The translations under genes were made by a program, and so were the position numbers. DNA of 64,000 bases from Burkholderiaceae bacterium (GTDB lineage Bacteria > Pseudomonadota > Gammaproteobacteria > Burkholderiales > Burkholderiaceae_C), in assembly GCA_024235995.1 (NCBI GenBank), contig JACKLI010000002.1, positions 62,001-126,000 of the forward strand. The letters run 5' to 3'. The notes under the pieces were generated by a model. It saw nothing but the letters and a program-made list of their open reading frames with translations, searched no databases and was not told where the DNA came from. Shown in pieces: positions 35,856-42,503 of the stretch (within the stretch, counting starts at the first letter, position 1; the number at the start of each line of letters is the position of its first letter).

Positions 35856-35870
35856 ATTGACAAAATCAAT
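35856..35870. promoter_or_regulatory. Candidate operator of the MarR-type regulator
   Basis: ATTGACAAAATCAAT is a perfect 5-bp inverted repeat around a 5-base centre in the gap between the divergent binding-protein and marR-type genes. It contains TTGACA (35857-35862), a consensus -35 for the regulator gene, although the matching -10 near 35880 is poor. MarR proteins commonly bind such short palindromes; binding here is inferred. Confidence 0.45.
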
Positions 35871-35890
35871 CCATCCCCGGAATTTCCCCA

Positions 35891-36364
35891 ATGACCCCAC
35901 GCGATCTGCTCCATCCCCAGACCCTGGACGACATGCTGCTGTACGTGATGTGGCAGCTGCAGGCCTGCGCGGGCAGCGTGGTGGTGCGCCTGTGCGAGGG
36001 CGAGTTCGGCATCACGCGGCGCGAGTGGCGCGTGCTGGCGCAACTGGCCGCGCACGAGGGCGTGCAGTCCTCCGAGCTGGCGCGCCACGCCTCGCTGGAC
36101 CGCGCCCGCACCTCGCGCGCGCTGACGGGCCTGGTGGCCAAGGGCCTGGTCGAACGCACGCCGCGCGAGGGCGATCGGCGCGAGGTCCTGGTGCACCTGA
36201 CGGCGCAGGGCCGCGCGCTGCACGCCGCCCTGCTGCCGCGCGTGGCGCAAATCAACCGCGAGCTGCTGTCGGCCCTGGACGAGGGCGAGGTGCGCCAGCT
36301 GGTACGGTTTTTGGAGCGCCTGCAGCGGCAGGCCGAGGCGATGCGGGCCGATCGGGCGCCGTAG
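35891..36364 (+). CDS. MarR family transcriptional regulator
   Basis: A 157-residue winged-helix regulator. The HTH region is EWRVLAQLAAHEGVQSSELA, the recognition helix LDRARTSRALTGLVAKGLVE, and the wing TPREGDRREVLVHLT. The C-terminal helix forms the dimer. Divergent from the two Bug genes and the sulfatase, it probably represses them until an aromatic or other carboxylic ligand binds. Confidence 0.9.
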   Translation: MTPRDLLHPQTLDDMLLYVMWQLQACAGSVVVRLCEGEFGITRREWRVLAQLAAHEGVQSSELARHASLDRARTSRALTGLVAKGLVERTPREGDRREVLVHLTAQGRALHAALLPRVAQINRELLSALDEGEVRQLVRFLERLQRQAEAMRADRAP

Positions 36365-36411
36365 CCGGCGGTCGAGCCGCGCGGCGGCATATGCACATCG
36401 CCAAAGAGTCT

Positions 36412-36440
36412 TTGGGGCCACGCCCAGCGGTTCTTACAAT
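36412..36440 (+). promoter_or_regulatory. Promoter of the cystine-type ABC importer
   Basis: TTGGGG (36412-36417) and TACAAT (36435-36440) with a 17-bp spacer, about 60 bp before the binding-protein start codon. Confidence 0.55.
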
Positions 36441-36498
36441 TTCAGGTCTGTCGGGCGGCCATGGGCGGGACGCGCCCCTTTGTTGGAGAATTTGCATC

Positions 36499-37305
36499 AT
36501 GAACATTTTGAAGAAGCTGTTGCTGGCCCTGGGCCTGGGCGCCGGTCTGGGCATGCTGGCGGCCGCGCCGGCCCTGGCGGCGAGCGACGACCTGGCCGCG
36601 ATCCAGAAGGCCGGCGTGATCCGCATCGGCACCGAAGGCACCTACGCGCCCTTCACCTACCACGAGACCTCGGACAACAAGCTGGTCGGCTTCGACGTCG
36701 ACATTGGCCGCGCGATCGCCGCCAAGCTGGGCGTCAAGCCCGAGTTCGTCGAAGGCAAGTGGGACGGCCTGATTGCCGGCCTGAACGTCAACCGCTACGA
36801 CGTGGTGATCAACCAGGTCGGCATCTCGGCCGAGCGCCAGGCCAAGTACGACTTCTCCAAGCCTTACATCGCCTCGGCCGCCGCGCTGATCGTGCGCGCG
36901 GACAACAACGCCATCCACGGCTTTGCCGACCTGAAGGGCAAGCGCTCGGCCAACAGCATCAGCAGCAACTTCGCCAAGCTGGCCGAGCGCAACGGCGCCG
37001 AGGTGGTGGCGGTGCAGGGCTTCAACGACGCCGTGGCGCTGCTGCTGGCGGGCCGCGTGGACGCCACCGTCAACGACTACCTGTCCTACCTGGACTTCAA
37101 GAAGCAGCAGCCCCAGGCCAAGCTGAAGGTGGTGGCGCGCGACGACAGCGCCGAGTTCGGCCGCTCCGGCGTGCTGATGCGCAAGGGCCAGCCGCAGCTG
37201 AAGGCCGCCATCGACAAGGCCATCGACGCCCTCATCGCCGACGGCACGTACAAGAAGATCTCCGAGCAGTATTTCGGCGAAGACCTCGCGTCCAAGATCC
37301 GCTGA
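36499..37305 (+). CDS. tcyJ: Cystine/amino-acid ABC transporter, periplasmic binding protein
   Basis: A 268-residue binding protein of solute-binding family 3. The signal peptide runs to about residue 28 (LGMLAAAPALA), then the mature domain has IGTEGTYAPFTYHETSDNKL, the run WDGLIAGLNVNRYDVVINQV and YDFSKPYIASAA. This pattern is close to the cystine-binding FliY/TcyJ group, so cystine is the likely ligand, but polar amino acids remain possible. A ribosome site (TTGGAGAA) and a good promoter precede it. It is first in a three-gene importer operon. Confidence 0.85.
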   Translation: MNILKKLLLALGLGAGLGMLAAAPALAASDDLAAIQKAGVIRIGTEGTYAPFTYHETSDNKLVGFDVDIGRAIAAKLGVKPEFVEGKWDGLIAGLNVNRYDVVINQVGISAERQAKYDFSKPYIASAAALIVRADNNAIHGFADLKGKRSANSISSNFAKLAERNGAEVVAVQGFNDAVALLLAGRVDATVNDYLSYLDFKKQQPQAKLKVVARDDSAEFGRSGVLMRKGQPQLKAAIDKAIDALIADGTYKKISEQYFGEDLASKIR

Positions 37306-37336
37306 TCGCGTCCCGTCGCACACCGACTGAGGGATC

Positions 37337-38017
37337 GTGCCGGACTGGCTGCTCCTGATGTGGCAATCCCTCGGGCCTTTGCTGGTCGGGGGAATCAAGT
37401 TCACGGTGCCGCTGGCGCTGCTGTCGTTTGCCGCCGGCCTGGTGCTGGCTTTCGCGGCCGCGCTGGCGCGCCTGTTCGGGCCTGCGCCGCTGGTGGCGCT
37501 GGTGCGCTTTTACATCTGGCTGATCCGCGGCACGCCGCTCTTGGTGCAGCTGTTCGTCATCTTCTACGGCCTGCCCAGCGCGGGCATCGTGCTCGACCCG
37601 CTGGTGGCGGCGCTGATCGGCTTTTCGCTCAACATCGGCGCCTACAACGCCGAGGTGATCCGCGGCGCCATCGAGGCCATCCCCCGCGGCCAGTGGGACG
37701 CCGCCTACTCGCTCAGCATGACGCGCGCGCAGGCGCTGCGCCGCACCATCCTGCCGCAGGCCGCGCGCGTGGCCGTGCCGCCGCTGGCCAACTCCTTCAT
37801 CGCGCTGGTCAAGGACACGTCACTCGCCGCGGTCATCACCGTGCCCGAGATCTTCCAGGCCGCGCAGCGCATCGCCTCGGTCACCTACGAGCCGCTGGTG
37901 CTGTACGTCGAGGCGGCGCTGATCTACCTGGTGCTGTGCTCGGTGCTGTCGTCGCTGCAGGGGCGGCTGGAGCGTTATTTCAGCCGCCACGCGGTGTTTG
38001 CCGAGGGCCAGCGATGA
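37337..38017 (+). CDS. tcyL: Cystine/amino-acid ABC transporter, permease
   Basis: A 226-residue permease with about five membrane helices of the HisMQ class. The segment YIWLIRGTPLLVQLFVIFYG and the EAA loop EVIRGAIEAIPRGQWDAAYS are diagnostic. It starts with GTG at 37337 (VPDWLLLMWQ). The stop overlaps the ATPase start by 4 bp (ATGA). A single permease gene means the channel is a homodimer. Confidence 0.9.
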   Translation: MPDWLLLMWQSLGPLLVGGIKFTVPLALLSFAAGLVLAFAAALARLFGPAPLVALVRFYIWLIRGTPLLVQLFVIFYGLPSAGIVLDPLVAALIGFSLNIGAYNAEVIRGAIEAIPRGQWDAAYSLSMTRAQALRRTILPQAARVAVPPLANSFIALVKDTSLAAVITVPEIFQAAQRIASVTYEPLVLYVEAALIYLVLCSVLSSLQGRLERYFSRHAVFAEGQR

Positions 38018-38760
38018 TCGCGCTGCAGGGCATTGGCAAGTCGTTTGCCGGGCACGCGGTGCTGCGCGCGGTCAGCGTGGACATCGCGCCAGGCCAGGTC
38101 ACGGCGCTCATTGGCCCCTCGGGCAGCGGCAAAAGCACGCTGCTGCGCTGCGTCAACCTGCTGGAGCAGCCCGACGCCGGCAGCCTGACGATCGGCGCGC
38201 AGACCGTGCGCTTCAGCCCCGGCGTGCGCCTGCCCCATGCGGCGGTGCAGGGCATTCGCCAGCAGACCGGCATGGTGTTCCAGAACTTCCAGTTGTTTGC
38301 GCACCAGACGGCGCTGCAGAACGTGATGGAAGGCCTGCTCACTGTCAAGCGCTGGGAACCGGCGCGCGCGCGTGACCGCGCCCTGCAACTGCTCGACAAG
38401 GTGGGCTTGCGCGCCAAGGCCGACGCCTGGCCCGCCAGCCTGTCGGGCGGCCAGCAGCAGCGCGTGGCCATTGCGCGCGCGCTGGCGCCCGAGCCGGCGG
38501 TGCTGCTGTGCGACGAGCCCACCTCCGCGCTCGACCCCGGCCTGGCCGCCGAGGTGGTGGCCGTGCTGAGCGATCTGGCCCGCGAAGGCATGACCATGCT
38601 GATGGCCACGCACGATTTGCGCCTGGCCGCGCAGGTGGCCAGCCACACGGTGTTCCTGCTGGATGGCGCGGTGGTGGAGGCCGGCCCATCCAAGGCCATC
38701 TTCGAGGCCGCCCAGGACCCGCGCACACGCCAGTTCGTGACGACGCTGGCGAGCGGCTGA
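38014..38760 (+). CDS. tcyN: Cystine/amino-acid ABC transporter, ATP-binding protein
   Basis: A 248-residue ATPase of the polar amino-acid uptake class. Walker A GPSGSGKST is at residues 34-42, the Q-loop in GMVFQNFQLFAHQT, the signature LSGGQQQR from 143, Walker B VLLCDEP and the switch histidine in MATHDLRLA. It overlaps the permease gene by 4 bp and ends the operon just before a strong terminator and the attachment site of the integrated element. Confidence 0.93.
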   Translation: MIALQGIGKSFAGHAVLRAVSVDIAPGQVTALIGPSGSGKSTLLRCVNLLEQPDAGSLTIGAQTVRFSPGVRLPHAAVQGIRQQTGMVFQNFQLFAHQTALQNVMEGLLTVKRWEPARARDRALQLLDKVGLRAKADAWPASLSGGQQQRVAIARALAPEPAVLLCDEPTSALDPGLAAEVVAVLSDLAREGMTMLMATHDLRLAAQVASHTVFLLDGAVVEAGPSKAIFEAAQDPRTRQFVTTLASG

Positions 38761-38783
38761 GTGCCGGTTTTCAAATCCAAAGC

Positions 38784-38818
38784 AAAAAGCCCAAGCGAAT
38801 CGATCGCTTGGGCTTTTT
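38784..38818. terminator. Bidirectional intrinsic terminator after tcyN
   Basis: A perfect 15-bp stem (AAAAAGCCCAAGCGA at 38784-38798 with TCGCTTGGGCTTTTT at 38804-38818) and a 5-base loop. It would end the tcyJLN transcript and, read from the other side, was probably the original terminator of tRNA-Pro before the element inserted. Confidence 0.9.
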
Positions 38819-38829
38819 GCCGGATGTCC

Positions 38830-38876
38830 TGGTCGGGGTGAGAGGATTCGAACCTCCGGCCTCTACGTCCCGAACG
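38830..38876 (-). repeat. attL: 47-bp copy of the 3' half of tRNA-Pro
   Basis: These 47 bp are identical to 45002-45048, the 3' part of the tRNA-Pro(CGG) gene from the anticodon loop through the encoded CCA end. Beyond base 38876 the two copies diverge (CTTA here, TAGC at the gene). A partial tRNA copy 6.2 kb from the intact gene is the classic footprint of tyrosine-recombinase integration. Confidence 0.92.
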
Positions 38877-38926
38877 CTTAGCCCTTGTGCGGATTCTATT
38901 GGTGTTTTAAGGTGCTTCCAGATTTG

Positions 38927-38946
38927 TTGGGACAAATTTGGGACAC
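38927..38946 (+). repeat. Arm-type integrase-site candidate, left end
   Basis: TTGGGACAAATTTGGGACAC lies 50 bp inside attL, just before the integrase start codon, and matches 18 of 20 bases of a site 95 bp inside the other end (44888-44907). Each copy is itself a tandem of TTGGGACA. Paired repeats of this kind inside both ends are typical binding sites for the N-terminal domain of tyrosine recombinases. Confidence 0.5.
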
Positions 38947-38951
38947 GGGAC

Positions 38952-39155
38952 ATGGGAACGATCACGAAACGCGGGGAGTTGCAGTGGCAGGCGAAGGTGA
39001 GGCGCAGGGGCTTCCCCACGCAGACGCGCACCTTCTCGTACAAGGAGGACGCCGAGAAGTGGGTGAGGACCGTCGAGCGCGAGCTGGAGACATCGGGTTT
39101 CGTGGATCGCCGTGAGGCCGACAAGAACACGCTCGGCGAAGTGCTCAGAAGGTAT
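38952..39155 (+). pseudogene. Truncated tyrosine recombinase (integrase), N-terminal 68 codons
   Basis: Begins MGTITKRGELQWQAKVRRRG and continues through SYKEDAEKWVRTVERELETS to KNTLGEVLRRY. This is the usual arm-binding N-terminal domain of phage/ICE-type integrases. Similarity stops after LRRY (39155), where the frame runs by chance into a type ISP restriction-gene fragment. The core-binding and catalytic domains (R-H-R-Y) are missing, so the gene is dead. The start codon lies 76 bp inside attL, the expected place for the integrase of a tRNA-borne element. Confidence 0.8.
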
Positions 39156-39201
39156 CACATCGACGACGACGGCGTGATTCACGGCGGTGACGGTGAGCAG
39201 C
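39156..39201 (+). pseudogene. Type ISP restriction-modification gene, upstream fragment
   Basis: The 46 bp between the integrase fragment and the IS21 end read HIDDDGVIHGGDGEQ in the frame of the integrase. A D-G-x-IHGG block of this kind lies shortly before the NDAIEMLAQH block of type ISP (helicase-methyltransferase) enzymes as I recall them, and that second block is found just beyond the IS21 element at 44138. The assignment rests on only 15 residues. Confidence 0.4.
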
Positions 39202-39348
39202 TGTTGATTCATCAGCACAACTGAGCCAGTGATCACGTTGAATATTGAGCCACTGGGTTGATGGATTCTGGCTCTCCGGAATAACTTGTGGAACAGGTGA
39301 CCATGCAGTATCCTCCTGAGTCGGATTTTCGTGTGGAAAGGAAACCAA

Positions 39349-39771
39349 GTGAAACTGCATCCTAAGACCGCCGCCCTTGTGGACCGGTTCGCCGCAGCTC
39401 TGAAGGAAAAACTCGCCGCCGCAGAGGAGAAGTACGGCTACTCCGACGGGTGGGCGACTGACGACTGGATGGGCGAGTGTCGCAAGGAACTGCGGAAGCA
39501 CGTTGCAAAAGGGGACCCACTGGATGTGGCGGCCTACTGCGCATTCCTGTGGCATCACGGCGAGGCGACCACCGGCCCATGTCCGCACGCAGACTACTGC
39601 AACGAGACGGGCTCCTGCGCGAACGGATGCGATGACCGGATGCCTCGGCTGACGGACCAAGATGTGGCCGACTGCTTGGGTCGGTCGTTCGATGCGGCGG
39701 GGAATATCCTGCCCAGCACCTTCGCACGCGAGGTTCTCCGGGCGGCTCAAGTCTTGGTCCGAGAGAAGTGA
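39349..39771 (+). CDS. ISL3 cargo protein 1, cysteine-rich, unknown function
   Basis: A 140-residue acidic/charged cytoplasmic protein that I cannot assign. It starts with GTG (VKLHPKTAALVDRFAAALKE) after a good ribosome site (GGAAAGGA). The N-terminal half has EKYGYSDGWATDDWMGECRK and GDPLDVAAYCAFLWHHGE, a pattern I remember from small accessory proteins of tailed phages (recollection, not a search). The C-terminal half has a Cys cluster at 78, 84, 90 and 94 (CPHADYCNETGSCANGC) that could bind a metal. It lies inside the ISL3 inverted repeats upstream of the transposase. Confidence 0.72.
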   Translation: MKLHPKTAALVDRFAAALKEKLAAAEEKYGYSDGWATDDWMGECRKELRKHVAKGDPLDVAAYCAFLWHHGEATTGPCPHADYCNETGSCANGCDDRMPRLTDQDVADCLGRSFDAAGNILPSTFAREVLRAAQVLVREK

Positions 39772-39772
39772 A

Positions 39773-39841
39773 TTGACTGCCTTTTTCTTCATCTGCGCAG
39801 CCCTGTACTGCGCGTGGTTCATCCTGAGGTTCCTGCTATGA
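39773..39841 (+). CDS. Possible 22-residue membrane microprotein between the cargo genes
   Basis: A TTG codon two bases after the first cargo stop opens a frame of 22 residues reading (M)TAFFFICAALYCAWFILRFL and one more Leu. Its TGA overlaps the ATG of the next gene (ATGA). It is almost entirely hydrophobic, like a single transmembrane helix. The overlap geometry suggests translational coupling, but the TTG start and small size make it uncertain. Confidence 0.3.
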   Translation: MTAFFFICAALYCAWFILRFLL

Positions 39842-40233
39842 ACGAGAATTACGAGGGCGCGCTGGCCAAGATTGACGCTGCAAGGAAACTGGCCCGGCAG
39901 ACGATGGCGAAGCATGGCAAAGAGGAGGTGTGCGACCCGCCAATGGGCATCGACACGCCCCAGAGGCCGGCGCTGCCGGCTTGGCAGGACGTGTTGGGCG
40001 CTGCCGAGCAGCTCGTCCGGCAGAAGCCCGCCTTCCCCAAGTACATCAAGGGCACGGTCTTGGAGAACGATGTGCCGGTGTGGATTGCCACCTTCACCCA
40101 GCAAATGCTGGTGCGCGAGCTGTCTCGCATCCGGGCTGTCATCGCTTCCGACCGCTGTGACGGTGATACCGACTACGCAGCGGGAGCCAACGCCGCCCGA
40201 GCCAAGTACCTCGCCGCCATTGACAAGCGGTGA
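39838..40233 (+). CDS. ISL3 cargo protein 2, unknown function
   Basis: A 131-residue soluble protein starting MNENYEGALAKIDAARKLAR, mostly helical by composition, with no motif I can name. A GAGG ribosome site precedes the ATG at 39838. The segment WIATFTQQMLVRELSRIRAV is the most hydrophobic part but is not a membrane helix. It ends 24 bp before the transposase ATG, so cargo and transposase are probably one transcript. Size and composition resemble phage accessory proteins, which is only an impression. Confidence 0.65.
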   Translation: MNENYEGALAKIDAARKLARQTMAKHGKEEVCDPPMGIDTPQRPALPAWQDVLGAAEQLVRQKPAFPKYIKGTVLENDVPVWIATFTQQMLVRELSRIRAVIASDRCDGDTDYAAGANAARAKYLAAIDKR

Positions 40234-40257
40234 CCCCATCCACACGACAATCCGGGG

Positions 40258-41673
40258 ATGACGGACATCCTCGACCTGAAGGGCTGGACGGTGCTGGGTC
40301 GCACCGAGGAGGACGGGGCGGACGTGCTGGAGGCGGAGTACCCGCTGCCCATGCCTACCGCCTGCCCAAAGTGCGGCACCCTCGACTGCATCTACCGGCA
40401 CGGCACCAAAGCTACTACTTACGTCGACATTCCGATGCGCGGGAAGCCGGCCAAGCTGCGGGCGAAGGTCCAGCGATACCGGTGCACCTCCTGCAAGGAG
40501 ACCTTCCTGCAGCCGCTGGGCGGCATCTTGGAGGGCCGGCGCATGACGGAGCGCTGCGCCACCTACATCAAGGCCCACAGCCTGCGGGACACCTTCACCC
40601 GCATCGCGGAGAACGTGGGGTGCGACGACAAGACGGTCCGGACGCTGGGGGCGGAGTACATGGCCGAACTGGAGGCCAGCCACCGGCCGGAGATGCCAGA
40701 CTGGCTGGGCATCGACGAGACCCAAATCGACGGGAAGATGCGCTGCGTCCTGACGGACATCGGGGAGCGCCGCATCCTCGACATGCTGCCGGACCGGGAC
40801 AAGGCGACCTTGGCGGGGTGGCTGCACCGGTTCAAGGACCGGCACTGGGTCAAGGGCGTGGCCATCGACATGTGGCGGCCGTACCGGGACGTGTCGCACC
40901 AGATGTTCCCTGGCCGACCGGTGGTCATCGACAAGTTCCACGTCGTCCGCATGGCGAACTACTGCATGGAGCGGGTCCGCATCCGGCTCCAGAAGCAGCG
41001 CAAGGCTGGCGAGCGGCGCCTGTGGCTCCAGTCCAAGGCGATGCTGAACATGCGGTACGCCAAGCTGGCCGAGAAGGGCCGGTTCAATCTGGACATGTGG
41101 CTGGCCAACGAGCCCGAGCTGGCCGCCGCCTACGGGCTGAAAGAGGCGTTCTACAACATCTACGACCTGCCCAAGGCGCAGGCCGTGGCGGCCTTCGACG
41201 CCTTCCCGGGGACCATCCCAGCCAGCCTGAAGGCGGACTTCAAGACTCTCACGACCGCCATGAAGAACTGGCGGACGGAGATTCTGGCGTACTTCGACCA
41301 CCCCATCACCAACGCCTACACCGAGGCGCTGAACGGGGTCGCCAAGACCATCAACCGGCAGGGCCGGGGGTACACCTTCGAGGTGCTGCGCGCCCGTCTC
41401 CTGTACGGCAAGGGGCCGCTGGAGCCGTGGCGGCTGGCGACCGTCTACCCTGCCAACCCCACCCAGTTGCAGCTCCTGAAGCGGGAACAGGGCAACCGGT
41501 GCCAGAGCTGCGGCTGCGAGCTGGGACGGACCAAGGACGACAAGGCGAACGTGGTCGTTCTGGTGCGCGGCAACACCCGCCGGCAGCAGCTCATTTGCGG
41601 GCTGTGCAACGTCGGTTTCCACACGGAGGCACTCAATCACCGGAAGCCTCCTTCAACACAGAAATCCGGATAG
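40258..41673 (+). CDS. ISL3-family transposase with extra C-terminal zinc module
   Basis: A 471-residue DDE transposase. An N-terminal zinc ribbon uses Cys36/Cys39 and Cys76/Cys79. The catalytic acids are Asp153 (WLGIDETQID), Asp225 (VVIDKFHVVRMAN) and Glu356 (NAYTEALNGVAKTINRQGRG), the usual ISL3 pattern. After the catalytic core, residues 410-460 add a second zinc module (CQSCGC at 415 and ICGLCNVGFH at 446) that looks like an HNH/endonuclease VII fold without the catalytic histidines. The stop codon lies inside the right inverted repeat. Confidence 0.92.
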   Translation: MTDILDLKGWTVLGRTEEDGADVLEAEYPLPMPTACPKCGTLDCIYRHGTKATTYVDIPMRGKPAKLRAKVQRYRCTSCKETFLQPLGGILEGRRMTERCATYIKAHSLRDTFTRIAENVGCDDKTVRTLGAEYMAELEASHRPEMPDWLGIDETQIDGKMRCVLTDIGERRILDMLPDRDKATLAGWLHRFKDRHWVKGVAIDMWRPYRDVSHQMFPGRPVVIDKFHVVRMANYCMERVRIRLQKQRKAGERRLWLQSKAMLNMRYAKLAEKGRFNLDMWLANEPELAAAYGLKEAFYNIYDLPKAQAVAAFDAFPGTIPASLKADFKTLTTAMKNWRTEILAYFDHPITNAYTEALNGVAKTINRQGRGYTFEVLRARLLYGKGPLEPWRLATVYPANPTQLQLLKREQGNRCQSCGCELGRTKDDKANVVVLVRGNTRRQQLICGLCNVGFHTEALNHRKPPSTQKSG

Positions 41674-41687
41674 CCTGGATTCTTTGA

Positions 41688-42503
41688 CTATTCGGTTGTG
41701 GATAAGTCTATCGGGTCTGCTGTTTTTCGATCTCCTTTCTGGCTCTTTGGGCGTTGCTTTGGGGGAGCCGCGCCAGCGGCACTGGAGTGCTTGAATCGCC
41801 AGCTCTCGTTGCCCGTCTCGACGATGTGGCAATGGTGCGTGAGCCGGTCAAGCAAGGCCGTGGTCATCTTGGCGTCTCCAAAGACGCTGCTCCACTCCGA
41901 GAAGGTGAGGTTGGTGGTGATCACCACGCTCGTTCGCTCATAGAGTTTGGAGAGCAGGTGGAACAGCATCGCGCCGCCCGACTGCGTGAATGGCAGGTAG
42001 CCCAGTTCATCCAGGATCACCAGATCGACGTACATCAGGCGGTGCGCCATTTGCCCGGCCTTGTTCTGCGCCTTCTCCAGCTCCAGGGCGTTGACCAGCT
42101 CCACCGTTGAGAAGAAGCGCACCCGCTTGCCATGCATGCGAATGGCCTCGATCCCCAGGCTCGTGGCCAGGTGGGTTTTACCCGTGCCGGGGCCACCAAC
42201 CAGCACCACGTTGTGCGCCGACTCCACGAAGCGAAGGGTGTGCAACTGGCGCACCAGTGCTTCGTCGAGCTGCGCGTGGGCGAAGTCAAAGCCGGCGAGG
42301 TCACGGTGCGAAGGGAAGCGCGCCACGCGCATCTGGTAAGCCATGGAACGCACCTCACGCTGAGCGGTCTCGGCCTTGATGAGCTGGTGCAGCACGGCCT
42401 CATGATCCAGCGACTTCATGCGGGCGGTGCCCAGTACCTCCGGCCAGGCACTGGCCATGCCGTGCAGGCCCAGCGCTTTGAGGGCATCAATGACGTCATG
42501 CAT
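41688..42503 (-). CDS. istB: IS21 helper ATPase IstB
   Basis: A 271-residue AAA+ ATPase that assembles on target DNA and recruits the IstA transposase. Walker A GGPGTGKTH is at about 103-111, Walker B VDLVILDELGYLPF follows, and the sensor region reads TTNLTFSEWSSVFGD. The tail after HHCHIVETGNESWRF is a lysine-rich extension. The ATG at 42503 overlaps the istA stop by 8 bp, typical for IS21; an upstream ATG at 42527 is possible. The gene is intact although the ISL3 transposon inserted only 12 bp beyond its stop. Confidence 0.92.
   Translation of the reverse strand: MHDVIDALKALGLHGMASAWPEVLGTARMKSLDHEAVLHQLIKAETAQREVRSMAYQMRVARFPSHRDLAGFDFAHAQLDEALVRQLHTLRFVESAHNVVLVGGPGTGKTHLATSLGIEAIRMHGKRVRFFSTVELVNALELEKAQNKAGQMAHRLMYVDLVILDELGYLPFTQSGGAMLFHLLSKLYERTSVVITTNLTFSEWSSVFGDAKMTTALLDRLTHHCHIVETGNESWRFKHSSAAGAAPPKQRPKSQKGDRKTADPIDLSTTE

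Larger units (their letters stand above)
39270..41675 (+). mobile_element. ISL3-family transposon carrying two cargo genes
   Basis: A 2406-bp unit with imperfect terminal inverted repeats (GGCTCTCCGGAATAA at the left; GGCTATCCGGATTTC read inward from the right). It is flanked by a perfect 8-bp direct repeat TGGATTCT (39262-39269 and 41676-41683), the duplication size expected of ISL3 elements. It sits between the left end and istB of the IS21 element. Besides the transposase it carries genes at 39349 and 39838, all reading the same way. Confidence 0.87.

Noticed and set aside
38508..38951. Continuous open frame leading from tcyN, across attL, into the integrase fragment
   Set aside because: The first part is an out-of-frame reading of tcyN and of the tRNA copy. 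Only the part from the ATG at 38952 looks like a protein.
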